Shown: positions 9,114 through 17,358, counted from the stretch's first letter. The stretch: 64,000 nt of DNA from JAJFUI01 sp039698035 (GCA_039698035.1 JBDKSW010000004.1:248001-312000); one strand, 5' to 3'. Numbers and translations: made by a program. The notes: generated from the sequence alone by a model not told the origin.

Positions 9114-9153
9114 CCAGCCCGGCCTCCCAGCGCCCGGGCTGGTGTTGTTTCTT
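9114..9153 (+). terminator. Intrinsic terminator, probably bidirectional
   Basis: CCAGCCCGG (9114-9122) pairs perfectly with CCGGGCTGG (9134-9142), followed by TGTTGTTTCTT. It lies between the convergent gene ending at 9075 (plus) and the P-II gene ending at 9193 (minus), where a terminator is expected. Confidence 0.7.
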
Positions 9154-9192
9154 GCCGCCACAAGATACGAAGTCCCTGGGGCCGCTTTGCTC

Positions 9193-9504
9193 TCAGCAAA
9201 CACAGCCCGCCTCGATCGCCGGCAGCACCAAAATCTTACCGTCCCCCATACGTCCCGTGCGGGCAACGTCAACCACGGTCCGCACCACTTCGTCCACGTC
9301 TTCGTCCTCGACCCAAAGCGTGATCTCCACCTTTGGGAGATACGCCATCGAATATTCACTCCCGCGATACTCGTCGAGATAGCTCTTTTGTCGCCCGTAG
9401 CCCTTCACCTCGCGCACGCCGCAGGCCTCGAAACGCGCGGGCTTCAGGGCATCGAGCACGCGCTCGACCATGTACGGCTTCACGATGGCAACAATCTGCT
9501 TCAT
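9193..9504 (-). CDS. P-II family nitrogen regulatory protein
   Basis: A 103-residue protein with the P-II fold: MKQIVAIVKPYMVERVLDAL at the start, a T-loop region GYGRQKSYLDEYRGSEYSMA (residues 35-54) with Tyr51 (the uridylylation position of GlnB) retained, and the B-loop signature TGRMGDGKILVLP. P-II trimers bind ATP/ADP and 2-oxoglutarate and control nitrogen assimilation proteins. Residues 41-45 (SYLDE) differ from the usual GHTEI, and the C-terminus ends AIEAGCVC instead of the RIRTGE tail, so partner or ligand specificity may differ. No amtB or glnA is nearby. It follows murJ on the same strand by 65 bases. Confidence 0.9.
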   Translation of the reverse strand: MKQIVAIVKPYMVERVLDALKPARFEACGVREVKGYGRQKSYLDEYRGSEYSMAYLPKVEITLWVEDEDVDEVVRTVVDVARTGRMGDGKILVLPAIEAGCVC

Positions 9505-9569
9505 CGAATCGCGGAACGCTTCAGCCCACGGTGTGACAATTGTGCGTCAGAACTCATCCATCGACCATG

Positions 9570-11186
9570 TCAGCCGTCGCTTTTTCCACTCAGCAGCATA
9601 CCCAATTCACGCCCCCCAAGCAACCAGTAAGCGACGCAGTAGACGGCCGCGCCACAAGCAATCGGCACGCCGACTCGCACCAGTTGCTCGTTCAGACGCT
9701 CGCCAGCGGGCATCCAGTGCAGCGACGCATACACGGCCGCGCCCATCGCCGCGGTGGCCAGCACCGTCCGCACGGTCGTCGCGCCAAGCTGCCGCCAGCC
9801 GAGCGGCGCATGGCCGCGAGAAAAAATCACGGTCAGCACGAACAACTGGGCGGCCGCCGCAATGGCCGTGGACATAGCTAGCCCGGCCTCTTCCAGCGGA
9901 GTCCAAATGAGCGTGAAGTTCAGCAGCAAGTTGAGCCCGACCATCCAGGCGGCCACGCGCACCGGCGTGCCCATGTCGTTGAGCGCATAATAGCCGCGCA
10001 CGACGACCGGCGCGGCACAGTAGGCCCAAACGGCCGATGCGTAGCAGGCAATGGCTCGCGCCGCGCGGGCCGTGTCTTCCGGGCCAAACTGGCCGTTCTG
10101 CAAAATGAGCCTCGCAATCGGCTGCGCCATGAGCATCAGACCAGCGCCGGCCGGAATGCTCAGACAGAGGAGCAACCGCAGGCCCAGAGTCATATCGTTG
10201 CCAAGCTGCCGCCGGTCGCCGTGCGCCGCGTGCCGGGCCAGCAGCGGAAAAATCGCCACAGCGACCGACATGCCGACAATCCCAACGGGCACTTCGTAGA
10301 ACCGCTCTCCGTAGTAGAGCACGGCCGCCGCGCCCTGCCGCATCGGATAGCGAACGCCGAGCCAACCGATGTTCTGCGGCCCCGTCGGCGAGCCGGCCAG
10401 CCCCCACGCAACCAGGCTGTCGTTGAACGTGTTGATCTGCGTCACGGCCAGGCCAACGAGCATCGGAGCCAGATTGCGGGCGATCTGCCGCACCGACGTG
10501 CGCGCGGCCGCCCAGTTGTAATCGAACCGATAGCCTAGCCGGCGGAGCATCGGCAGTTGCACGACAATCTGCGAGACGCCCGCCACGACAACGCCAACGG
10601 CCAAGACATAGGCCTGCGCAATCTGATTCGGAGCGAACGCCGGCGCGACGCCCCAGGCGGCCACCAGCATCACGACGTTGAGCATGGCCGGCGTCAGGCC
10701 CGGCACGGTGAAATGCTGCGCCGCGTAAAGCATCGTCGTCAGTTGCGCCGCGACGCATACAAGGAGCAAATAGGGGAGCATCGCGGCCGAGAGCCCCATC
10801 AGCAGGTCCACGCCAGGCACGTGTCCCCAAATGTAGGAAACCAGCGCGAACAGCAGCTCGCCCGCCGCAACCAAGACCGTCAGTGCGACCGTCAACCAGA
10901 CGACCACCAAGGTGGCCAACTGTCTGGCCACCTTGGGATCGCGTTCCAACTGGGCCGTGAGCACGGGCAGGTAGCTGGCCGTCAGCGCACCCTCGCCAAA
11001 CAACCGACGGAATAGATTCGGGATGCGAAACGCGATCACGAAGGCGTCGGCGACCGGACTGCCCGAGGCCCCGAGCAGCGAGGCGGTCGCGCGGTCGCGG
11101 AGCATTCCCAGCACCCGCGACACCAACGTGCCCAGACTGGTAACTACCGTTCCGCTAATCAGTGGGTGCCGCGAACCACGAGCCAT
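9570..11186 (-). CDS. murJ: MurJ/MviN lipid II flippase
   Basis: A 538-residue polytopic membrane protein. The N-terminal segment (SLGTLVSRVLGMLRDRATAS, FVIAFRIPNLFRRLFGEGAL, TASYLPVLT) is the MurJ/MviN signature, with Arg residues of the central cavity visible, followed by about 14 hydrophobic segments. MurJ flips the peptidoglycan precursor lipid II across the cytoplasmic membrane, which is relevant to whether this planctomycete makes peptidoglycan. ATG at 11186 is chosen; the longer frame begins with TTG at 11231 and adds an implausible leader. Downstream on the same strand lies the P-II gene. Confidence 0.93.
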   Translation of the reverse strand: MARGSRHPLISGTVVTSLGTLVSRVLGMLRDRATASLLGASGSPVADAFVIAFRIPNLFRRLFGEGALTASYLPVLTAQLERDPKVARQLATLVVVWLTVALTVLVAAGELLFALVSYIWGHVPGVDLLMGLSAAMLPYLLLVCVAAQLTTMLYAAQHFTVPGLTPAMLNVVMLVAAWGVAPAFAPNQIAQAYVLAVGVVVAGVSQIVVQLPMLRRLGYRFDYNWAAARTSVRQIARNLAPMLVGLAVTQINTFNDSLVAWGLAGSPTGPQNIGWLGVRYPMRQGAAAVLYYGERFYEVPVGIVGMSVAVAIFPLLARHAAHGDRRQLGNDMTLGLRLLLCLSIPAGAGLMLMAQPIARLILQNGQFGPEDTARAARAIACYASAVWAYCAAPVVVRGYYALNDMGTPVRVAAWMVGLNLLLNFTLIWTPLEEAGLAMSTAIAAAAQLFVLTVIFSRGHAPLGWRQLGATTVRTVLATAAMGAAVYASLHWMPAGERLNEQLVRVGVPIACGAAVYCVAYWLLGGRELGMLLSGKSDG

Positions 11187-11526
11187 GCCCGAATCGTAAA
11201 GGGGGAAGACCGAGCGGGGAAGGGGGAGCAACCCCGGCCTCCCGCCGCCGACCCGGCAAAGACGAGCTGTTCACTGCCATTCCCCCAGTTCGCCCCCCTG
11301 GCGTCACAGGTTGAAACGCCCATAATCAATGACAACTCGGACAGCCAACTCAACCGCTGAGCCCTCGCCCTGAGCAGGGAGGTACGATCATGCTGCAGTC
11401 TTTCAACATGCTCGGTCTGGCGTCCCGTCCAACGTCCACTGCCGCGTCAGCGTGACGGCCACCTTCCATCCGCAAACGGCTTGATTTGAGGCCCCCGATT
11501 AGCACCCGCCGCCGCGTCCAAGAAAC
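11187..11526. other. Intergenic region between divergent murJ and the gene at 11527
   Basis: 340 bases with no supportable gene. It has G-rich runs at about 11200-11226. No convincing -35/-10 pair was found on either strand, although both flanking genes need promoters here. Confidence 0.5.
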
Positions 11527-11790
11527 ATGGCTAAACGATCCAGCTACCAAGACCGCGTCATTCGCAACTACTACAAGAACCGCGACGAGATCATGCTCCA
11601 GCGACTCGGGGAGCTCGTCACGGACCTGTACCTGGCCGAGGGCACGGCTCGCGTGAAGCTTTGGAAACGCGTGGCCGAGGCGCTCGCCAAACTGAATATT
11701 CCCAAGGATCAGGTGCAACGGATCGTGCAGAGCGACAAGCCAGATCAAGTGGCCGCCGTGCTGAAGAAACTGTTGGAGAAGTTCTCGTAG
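11527..11790 (+). CDS. Small conserved hypothetical protein
   Basis: An 87-residue, basic, all-helical protein (SSYQDRVIRNYYKNRDEIML, LGELVTDLYLAEGTARVKLW) without membrane segments. The family looks planctomycete-restricted to me and has no assigned function. It ends 68 bases before the parA ATG (41 before the alternative GTG) on the same strand, so the two are likely co-transcribed, but no role in segregation can be claimed. Confidence 0.75.
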   Translation: MAKRSSYQDRVIRNYYKNRDEIMLQRLGELVTDLYLAEGTARVKLWKRVAEALAKLNIPKDQVQRIVQSDKPDQVAAVLKKLLEKFS

Positions 11791-11858
11791 AACGCCTTGC
11801 CCAAGAAACCGATGCCCAGCCTGCCGAGTCCGTGACGGCTCCGCCGAGTCCACGCATT

Positions 11859-12665
11859 ATGCGCACCATTGCCGTCATGAATCAGAAGGGCGGGGTCGGG
11901 AAGACGACCACGGCCGTCAACCTGAGCGCGGCCCTGGCCGAAGCCGGCCACCGGGTTTGGCTCCTGGACCTCGACCCGCAGGCCCATGCGACGCTGCACG
12001 TCGGCGTCGACCCACAGCCGGACGACCTGTCCATCTACGATGTGTTGCTAGGCAATACGCGGCTCGGCGAGGCATCGCGCCCGGTGGGCGACAACCTTTG
12101 GCTCGTGCCCTCGACGCTCGACCTGGCCGGGGCGGAAGTCCAGTTGGCCGCCGTCGCCGGCCGCGAGGCCGTGCTTCGCCAAAAGCTGGCCGAGGACCCG
12201 CCTGCGGCCGACTATCTGCTGATCGACTGTCCGCCGTCGCTAGGCCTGCTGACGCTCAACGCGCTGGCGGCCGTCGGCGAGGTGTTCATTCCGTTGCAGC
12301 CGCATTTCCTCGCGTTGCACGGCCTGAGCAAGTTGCTGGAAACGATCGACCTGGTAGCCGCGCGGGTCAACGGCGATCTGAAGCTGACCGGCGTGGTCCT
12401 TTGCATGTATGACGCGGCCACCCGGCTGGCGGCCGAAGTGGCCCAAGACCTGGAGGTCTTTTTCGCCAACGCACGGGATCAGGCGACGCCCTGGTCGAAC
12501 GCCCGGCTGTTCCAGACGCGCATCCGCCGCAATGTTCGACTGGCCGAGGCCCCCAGCTTCGGAAAGTCGATTCTTCGGTACGCGGCCGATTCGCACGGGG
12601 CAGAAGACTACCGCAAGCTGGCGGCCGAAGTGGCCAACGGCGCGCCGCCGCAAGCCGAAAACTGA
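11859..12665 (+). CDS. ParA/Soj-family ATPase
   Basis: A 268-residue protein beginning MRTIAVMNQKGGVGKTTTAV with the deviant Walker A box KGGVGKTT (about 10-17), the A' motif LLDLDPQAHAT and Walker B LLIDCPPSLG. ParA ATPases dimerise on DNA with ATP and move or position chromosomes, plasmids or protein cargo. No parB gene or parS-like repeat cluster was found nearby, so this may be an orphan positioning ATPase rather than the chromosomal Soj. A GTG at 11832 is an alternative start; the frame further upstream overlaps the preceding gene and lacks family similarity. Confidence 0.9.
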   Translation: MRTIAVMNQKGGVGKTTTAVNLSAALAEAGHRVWLLDLDPQAHATLHVGVDPQPDDLSIYDVLLGNTRLGEASRPVGDNLWLVPSTLDLAGAEVQLAAVAGREAVLRQKLAEDPPAADYLLIDCPPSLGLLTLNALAAVGEVFIPLQPHFLALHGLSKLLETIDLVAARVNGDLKLTGVVLCMYDAATRLAAEVAQDLEVFFANARDQATPWSNARLFQTRIRRNVRLAEAPSFGKSILRYAADSHGAEDYRKLAAEVANGAPPQAEN

Positions 12666-12693
12666 TTGCCGCTTCAACGTCCGCGCAAAAGAG

Positions 12694-12731
12694 AACGCCG
12701 CGCCGGCAAGGGGGGAAGCCGACGCGGCGTT
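12694..12731. terminator. Bidirectional terminator between parA and rpsG
   Basis: AACGCCGCG at 12694-12702 pairs perfectly with CGCGGCGTT at 12723-12731; after one mismatch, CGGC pairs with GCCG. The loop is about ten bases. On the minus strand it is followed by CTCTTTTG. It serves convergent genes. Confidence 0.75.
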
Positions 12732-12746
12732 AAAGGAAATCGGTTG

Positions 12747-13217
12747 CTACCAGGCGAAGTGGGCGAACGCCTTGTTGGCGTCGGCCATGCGGTGGACGTT
12801 CTCGCGCTTGGTCATCGCCGTGCCTTCGCGGTTGTAAGCGGCCAGCAACTCGATGGCCAGCTTCTCGGCCGTCGGGCGACCCTTCTTCTCGCGAACGGCG
12901 CCGAGGATCCAGCGAATGGCCAGCGACTGCTGCCGTGACTTGCTGACCTGCATTGGAACCTGGTACGAAGCACCGCCGACGCGCTTCGAGCGAACCTCGA
13001 TGTTCGGCTTCACGTTCTCCAACGCCTGCGTGAAGACCTGGATCGGCTCGACGTCGGTGATCTTCTCGTGAATCTTGTCCAAGGCGTCATAGAAGACGGC
13101 CTCGGCCGTGCTCTTCTTGCCGCTCCACATCAGACAGTTGACGAACTTGCTCGCCAAGATCGACCCGTACTTGGGATCCGGCTTCAAAGTACTTTTGCTG
13201 GCAGTCCAACGGCCCAT
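12747..13217 (-). CDS. rpsG: 30S ribosomal protein S7
   Basis: A 156-residue protein with the full uS7 sequence: YGSILASKFVNCLMWSGKKS, ALDKI.., NVKPNIEVRSKRVGGASYQV, and the C-terminal KRENVHRMADANKAFAHFAW. S7 nucleates assembly of the 30S head by binding 16S rRNA. It follows rpsL by 114 bases instead of the usual short gap. No fusA or tuf follows; a terminator and the convergent parA do. The start ATG lacks a clear Shine-Dalgarno and is preceded by heptanucleotide repeats. Confidence 0.98.
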   Translation of the reverse strand: MGRWTASKSTLKPDPKYGSILASKFVNCLMWSGKKSTAEAVFYDALDKIHEKITDVEPIQVFTQALENVKPNIEVRSKRVGGASYQVPMQVSKSRQQSLAIRWILGAVREKKGRPTAEKLAIELLAAYNREGTAMTKRENVHRMADANKAFAHFAW

Positions 13218-13228
13218 GGTAATGAATC

Positions 13229-13263
13229 AGTGGATAGTGGGTAGTGGGTGGTGGATCGTGATC
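13229..13263. repeat. Short heptanucleotide tandem repeat upstream of rpsG
   Basis: Five consecutive 7-base units on the plus strand: AGTGGAT, AGTGGGT, AGTGGGT, GGTGGAT, CGTGATC. On the coding (minus) strand this is a pyrimidine-rich ACCCACT-type leader that ends 12 bases before the rpsG ATG. Confidence 0.65.
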
Positions 13264-13331
13264 GGCGGCCGACGTGGCTGGGAAAGCTTCTCGCTGCTAT
13301 CCCCAAACCACGAACCGCTCTCCACTCTTTG

Positions 13332-13703
13332 TTAGCCTGATTTCTTCGCACCGTAACGGCTGCGAGACTTCTTGCGGTCTTGAACCCCAAGGGTATCCAA
13401 CGCACCGCGAACGACCTGATAGCGAACGCCTGGCAGGTCGCGGACACGGCCGCCACGCACCAAGACGATCGAGTGCTCCTGAAGGCTGTGCCCTTCGCCA
13501 GGAATATAGACGGTCACTTCCTTGCCGTTGCTCAACCGGACGCGCGTGATCTTCCGGAGGGCCGAGTTCGGCTTCTTCGGCGTCATCGTCTTAACCTGCA
13601 AGCACACGCCCCGTTTCTGTGGACATTGGTCCAAAACTGGGGCCTTGCTGAACTTCCGCGGCATCCGCCGCTGCTTGCGCACTAGTTGATTGATCGTGGG
13701 CAT
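13332..13703 (-). CDS. rpsL: 30S ribosomal protein S12
   Basis: A 123-residue uS12: MPTINQLVRKQRRMPRKFSK, CPQKRGVC, TPKKPNSALRK, VRGGRVRDLPGVRY, and a basic C-terminus. S12 sits at the decoding centre. The ATG at 13703 is the family start; the longer open frame upstream is not coding. Lys43 (the PKKPNSA loop) is present, but position 88 is Arg (codon CGC, 13440-13442), where Escherichia coli and most bacteria have Lys. In other bacteria K88R gives streptomycin resistance. A near-consensus sigma-70 promoter lies about 50 bases upstream. Confidence 0.98.
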   Translation of the reverse strand: MPTINQLVRKQRRMPRKFSKAPVLDQCPQKRGVCLQVKTMTPKKPNSALRKITRVRLSNGKEVTVYIPGEGHSLQEHSIVLVRGGRVRDLPGVRYQVVRGALDTLGVQDRKKSRSRYGAKKSG

Positions 13704-13755
13704 GGGCTGTCTCAAACTCCTCGGAGAACGGCCGCGTCGCAGCCGAGAATCACTT

Positions 13756-13784
13756 ATTTTGCCAGCTTCCCAGATAGGTGTCAA
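13756..13784 (-). promoter_or_regulatory. Sigma-70 type promoter of rpsL
   Basis: On the minus strand there is a perfect -35 TTGACA (13784-13779), a 17-base spacer and -10 CAAAAT (13761-13756), about 50 bases before the rpsL start codon. The position and spacing are what a ribosomal protein operon needs. Confidence 0.75.
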
Positions 13785-14034
13785 TGGGTTGTCCCGCGAG
13801 ACGCCGAGGAACCCGACCACCGCCACCACCAGGCAAGGTTTACCCAATCTACCACACATCAGGCCCGTGATACATGCCCCCCCCACGGCCGTGGTGGGCG
13901 AAAAACGAGGGCACGACGTCCCGCCAGCCCGCCGTTGGCTTGGCAACGCCCCTTCCAACGCACCATCGGTCGTTGACCGGCGCCCCACTCGCCGATGACC
14001 CCAGCTCGCTGCGACGTTCCGGCCCGGCATCGAA

Positions 14035-14062
14035 TTGACAACCGCACCACGGATCGTATACT
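14035..14062 (+). promoter_or_regulatory. Sigma-70 type promoter of tRNA-Phe
   Basis: TTGACA (14035-14040), a 16-base spacer and TATACT (14057-14062), 30 bases before the tRNA-Phe 5' end. Together with the terminator after tRNA-Leu it defines a two-tRNA transcript. Confidence 0.8.
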
Positions 14063-14091
14063 AAGGTGCTTCGGCCCCATAAAAAGGCCGC

Positions 14092-14164
<73 letters not shown>

Positions 14165-14226
14165 CTGAGGTCTGCGCCATGTGCTCGCAGTTGCCGCACT
14201 CCTAGGATGGCGGCTCATGCGAATCG

Positions 14227-14309
14227 GCCGGAGTGGCGGAATGGCAGACGCGCTGGACTCAAAATCCAGTATGGGCAACCATGTGTGGGTTCAACTCCCA
14301 CCTCCGGTA
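14227..14309 (+). tRNA. tRNA-Leu (CAA)
   Basis: An 83-base class II tRNA: acceptor GCCGGAG/CTCCGGT, anticodon stem CTGGA/TCCAG with loop CTCAAAA giving anticodon CAA, a long variable arm (TATGGGCAACCATGT) and T arm GTGGGTTCAACTCCCAC. The discriminator is A and CCA is not encoded. Confidence 0.95.
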
Positions 14310-14322
14310 CTCTCGAACGGAA

Positions 14323-14361
14323 AAGGGCTTGCGACGATTCGCCGCGAGCCCTTCTCATTTT
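14323..14361 (+). terminator. Intrinsic terminator after tRNA-Leu
   Basis: AAGGGCTTGCG (14323-14333) pairs with CGCGAGCCCTT (14343-14353) over 11 positions with one G-T wobble, followed by CTCATTTT. Confidence 0.75.
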
Positions 14362-14370
14362 GACAGAGCC

Positions 14371-14399
14371 TTGGCCACGCCTGCCGAACATGCTATCCT
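14371..14399 (+). promoter_or_regulatory. Promoter of tRNA-Arg
   Basis: TTGGCC (14371-14376), a 17-base spacer and TATCCT (14394-14399) with an extended TGC before it; the tRNA begins at 14416. A better TTGACA at 14360-14365 is 28 bases from this -10 and is probably not its partner. Confidence 0.55.
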
Positions 14400-14415
14400 G
14401 ACAGCATTCCCACGA

Positions 14416-14489
14416 GCGCCCGTAGCTCAACTGGATAGAGCATCGGTCTTCGGAACCGAGGGTTAGGGGTTCAAATCCCTTCGGGCGTA
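14416..14489 (+). tRNA. tRNA-Arg (TCG)
   Basis: A 74-base cloverleaf: acceptor GCGCCCG/CGGGCGT, D stem GCTC/GAGC, anticodon stem TCGGT/ACCGA with loop CTTCGGA giving anticodon TCG, T arm GGGGTTCAAATCCC. The discriminator is A and CCA is not encoded. Confidence 0.93.
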
Positions 14490-14818
14490 CTAACTTACGG
14501 CAACTGCCCACACACACTCAAAAGACATTCCATCCACCTTGCGGCGATGGAAGTCCGGCACGCAGACCTTCTCGGCCGCCCTCTTCGTCTCTCGGGCAGT
14601 TTCCACCTGACGCATCGTGGCCTGAATCTCCCGATGCCGCGTCTTCTCCTGGAGCACGGGCACCGATATGGCTAGCCATAAGTCCCTGCCGCCCTTGCCG
14701 AAACCGGGCGGCATCTCGGGACTCTGAAAAAAAGCGATCGCGTCACGAGGACGACAGCCAACATCTCGATGAGAGCAGCCGTCACAACTCCACCGAGCGA
14801 CAAGAGCCAGGCATCCGC
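14490..14818. other. Intergenic region after tRNA-Arg
   Basis: 329 bases with no supportable gene. A minus-strand open frame (14490-14909) runs through it but resembles no family known to me and overlaps the GH130 gene end. It might be a decayed gene. Confidence 0.4.
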
Positions 14819-16303
14819 CTATCCGATCAGCCGGTTCAGCAGGGGATCGAGCGAGACCATCGCAATGCGTGTAATCATGTCGGACGTGGCGAACGGCAGG
14901 TAGAGACATCCGTCGTGGATCATCGCCCCGCAGGAATAAGCCACGTTGGGCACGTAGCCGTCGCGTTCCTCCTCGGTGGGCGAAATCAACGGTTCCTTGA
15001 GACAGCCGATCACCTTCAACGGGTCATTCAAATCAAGCAACATGGCGCCAATGCAGTAAGTGCGCATCGGCCCCACGCCGTGGGTCAGCAGCAACCAGCC
15101 TTCCGGCGTTTCCAAGGGCGACCCGCAGTTGCCGATTTGCACGAGTTCCCAAGGCTGGCGAGGCGAATGCAGCAGCTCGGCGCTTTCCCAGAAATGAACG
15201 ATGTCGGAAAACATGATGTAGAGATTCTCGCCGTCGATGCGAGAACACATCGCATAGTGCCCCCCAATCCGCCGCGGAAACAACGCCATGCCTTTGTTCT
15301 GTGCGCACGCGCCGTTGATCGTATGCACGCCGACCTCAAGAAAATCGCGGGTCTCGATCAGTTGTGGGAGCACGCGGTAGCCATCGAAAGCGGAGCAGGT
15401 GCCGTAGTAGGTGACGGCGCCGTCGTCGTCAACAAAGCGGACCATGCGCAGGTCTTCGATGCCGTGGCTTTCGTTGTCCGTTTGCGGGAAAATGACCACC
15501 TCGGACGCATCCGCTTCGCGAGGAAGCTCCAACTGGTAGTTTGATTGGGCCAGCCAACGAATGTCTTGGAACGATGCTTCGAGGGGAAGCCGCTCGGTCG
15601 CCACGGCCCGCGCCTCGGTGATGGCCCGTTCGAGCTCGGCCGCCGTGAACAAGTCGCCTAGGCGGTCGAGCACCAGAACCATCGCTTCCTCGTGGACGCC
15701 GATGTCCTTGAGCTTGCGACGAAACAACGGCTTGTCATATTGCTTGTCGGCGACGACACGGATAGGCCTGGCGAGGCGTCCGCATCGGTCAATCTGGATC
15801 TCGTGGTCGGCAGTGATGACGCCCGTGCGAAAGACAATCGACGACACATGCCCTTCGCCGGTGGCTCGGAGACTCATGATGAACCGCACCGCGCCGGCCG
15901 GAAGGTTGCGCTGGTTGTGATGTGGGACAATCGACGGGTTGAACAGCGCGGCCGACTCGATCGAATATTCCGCGGTCAAATAGGCGCCGATCAGCAGGCG
16001 GCGATGGTCCGAGAGGCCATCCGGCATGTCGATCACCGCCAGGGCCTCCTGGTAGCTCTCCTCAAACGTGGATGTGATATCGCCGTGGCGGGCGCGGAAC
16101 TTCACAACCACCTCGTCCAGCAGTCGGTCGACCTGCTCATCACTCAGATCGATCACCCGATTGACGACACTGCGGAGCCGCGTTTCTCCGCCAGGATCGA
16201 AGAACCGGGTAATGACGCGGCGAATATCATGGGTGAAGGTGACCGGCAGACGCCGGACGCTCAACGAGCCCCGTTCACCGTCGCACTCCGTTGATTGAGA
16301 CAT
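14819..16303 (-). CDS. GH130-family glycosidase/phosphorylase (long form)
   Basis: A 494-residue protein. The last ~350 residues form a five-bladed beta-propeller of the GH130 type (NLPAGAVRFIMSLRATGEGH, GIEDLRMVRFVDDDGAVTYY, TPEGWLLLTHGVGPMRTYCI, NVAYSCGAMIHDGCLYLPFA); about 140 N-terminal residues are helical and specific to the longer GH130 members. GH130 enzymes phosphorolyse or hydrolyse beta-mannosides (beta-1,4 or beta-1,2), using an Asp as general acid. Last gene of a four-gene minus-strand cluster, 53 bases after the second GH130 gene. The exact linkage cannot be read from sequence. Confidence 0.85.
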   Translation of the reverse strand: MSQSTECDGERGSLSVRRLPVTFTHDIRRVITRFFDPGGETRLRSVVNRVIDLSDEQVDRLLDEVVVKFRARHGDITSTFEESYQEALAVIDMPDGLSDHRRLLIGAYLTAEYSIESAALFNPSIVPHHNQRNLPAGAVRFIMSLRATGEGHVSSIVFRTGVITADHEIQIDRCGRLARPIRVVADKQYDKPLFRRKLKDIGVHEEAMVLVLDRLGDLFTAAELERAITEARAVATERLPLEASFQDIRWLAQSNYQLELPREADASEVVIFPQTDNESHGIEDLRMVRFVDDDGAVTYYGTCSAFDGYRVLPQLIETRDFLEVGVHTINGACAQNKGMALFPRRIGGHYAMCSRIDGENLYIMFSDIVHFWESAELLHSPRQPWELVQIGNCGSPLETPEGWLLLTHGVGPMRTYCIGAMLLDLNDPLKVIGCLKEPLISPTEEERDGYVPNVAYSCGAMIHDGCLYLPFATSDMITRIAMVSLDPLLNRLIG

Positions 16304-16356
16304 AACACCTCGGTGCTGCCATTCGGTTCAGCAGTCGTCGCAGCGACGCTCACTTT

Positions 16357-17358
16357 TCATCGTGGATGATCATTTTCGCGTTCGTCCGAATCCGCCACGG
16401 CAGGACACGCACACAGGTAATCGAGCACATCGGACAGCGGCGCGGTGGCCAGGGCCAGGCAAGTGTCGGCGCCGCCATAGTAAAGACGAATTCTATCCGC
16501 GTGCTTGTCCAGAATCCAGCCGCAAGGAAACACAACGCCGTTGACATCGCCCTGACGCTCGTAGGATGTCTCGGGCGCAAAAACCCATTCGTCGCTGCGA
16601 CGGAGAACCCGACAAGGATCTTTCAAGTCGAGCAAAGCGAGCCCCAGCCGGTACAGGCACCCGCCGGCAGTTACACGCACGCCGTGGTAAAGGATTAACC
16701 AGCCCTCTGAGGTTTCGAGCGGCGGCGGGCCGAGGCCTATCTTGTTGGCGTCCCACCAAGCGCCGCGCCGCGCGTGCAAGAGGACGTGGTGGCCGCCCCA
16801 GTGTTTCAGGTCGGGCGAAAAAGATAGCCACATGTGCGAGCCCAAACTGAGCGCGGCGACCGGCCGGTGAATCATCGCATATTGACTGCCGAAACGACTT
16901 GGAAAGACGGCCGCATCCTTGTTCTCCGCGGGCATGGCCGGCCCCAGGCGGGAAAAGGTGACGAAATCCCGCGTCTCGGCCAACGCCACCAGGGGGCCGT
17001 TCTGGGAATAGGCCGTGTAGGCGATAACCCACCGGCCGCGATCCTCGAGCCAGGTAATGCGAGGATCTTCAACACCCCATTGCTCTTCTGGGCAATTTGG
17101 GTCGGGCGCAAACGTCGGCGCGGCGTCAACTCGCCAGCCCGCCACGCCGTCCGCGCTCCGGGCCACCGTCAGATGGGAGTGTCCGCGACGGTCCTCGACT
17201 CGAACGAGCAAGACCGTTTCCTCGCCCACCTGACACGCGCCGGCGTTGAACACCGTGTTGACCTGATAGGGCCAGTCGCGGACCGTCAGGATTGGGTTGT
17301 CGCCGTGGCGATGGAATAAGTCCGTGTACTGATTCGGGGTCTTCGATTCGCGGCCCAC
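16357..17358 (-). CDS. GH130-family glycosidase/phosphorylase (short form)
   Basis: A 333-residue beta-propeller protein: GDNPILTVRDWPYQVNTVFN near the N-terminus is the classic GH130 entry (NPI L...P....N.VFN.G), then EDPRITWLEDRGRWVIAYTA and ETSEGWLILYHGVRVTAGGC. The start is taken as GTG 17358; the long frame upstream overlaps the preceding gene and is not family-like. This start overlaps that gene by 73 bases, so a later start is possible. Likely partner of the neighbouring GT4 in making and turning over a mannose-containing glycan. Confidence 0.85.
   Translation of the reverse strand: MGRESKTPNQYTDLFHRHGDNPILTVRDWPYQVNTVFNAGACQVGEETVLLVRVEDRRGHSHLTVARSADGVAGWRVDAAPTFAPDPNCPEEQWGVEDPRITWLEDRGRWVIAYTAYSQNGPLVALAETRDFVTFSRLGPAMPAENKDAAVFPSRFGSQYAMIHRPVAALSLGSHMWLSFSPDLKHWGGHHVLLHARRGAWWDANKIGLGPPPLETSEGWLILYHGVRVTAGGCLYRLGLALLDLKDPCRVLRRSDEWVFAPETSYERQGDVNGVVFPCGWILDKHADRIRLYYGGADTCLALATAPLSDVLDYLCACPAVADSDERENDHPR

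Noticed and set aside
13704..14030. N-terminal extension of the rpsL frame
   Set aside because: It passes through the rpsL promoter and does not match any S12 protein; the ATG at 13703 is the family start.
14490..14909. 139-codon minus-strand frame after tRNA-Arg
   Set aside because: Overlaps the GH130 C-terminus and resembles no family; a decayed gene cannot be excluded but is unsupported.
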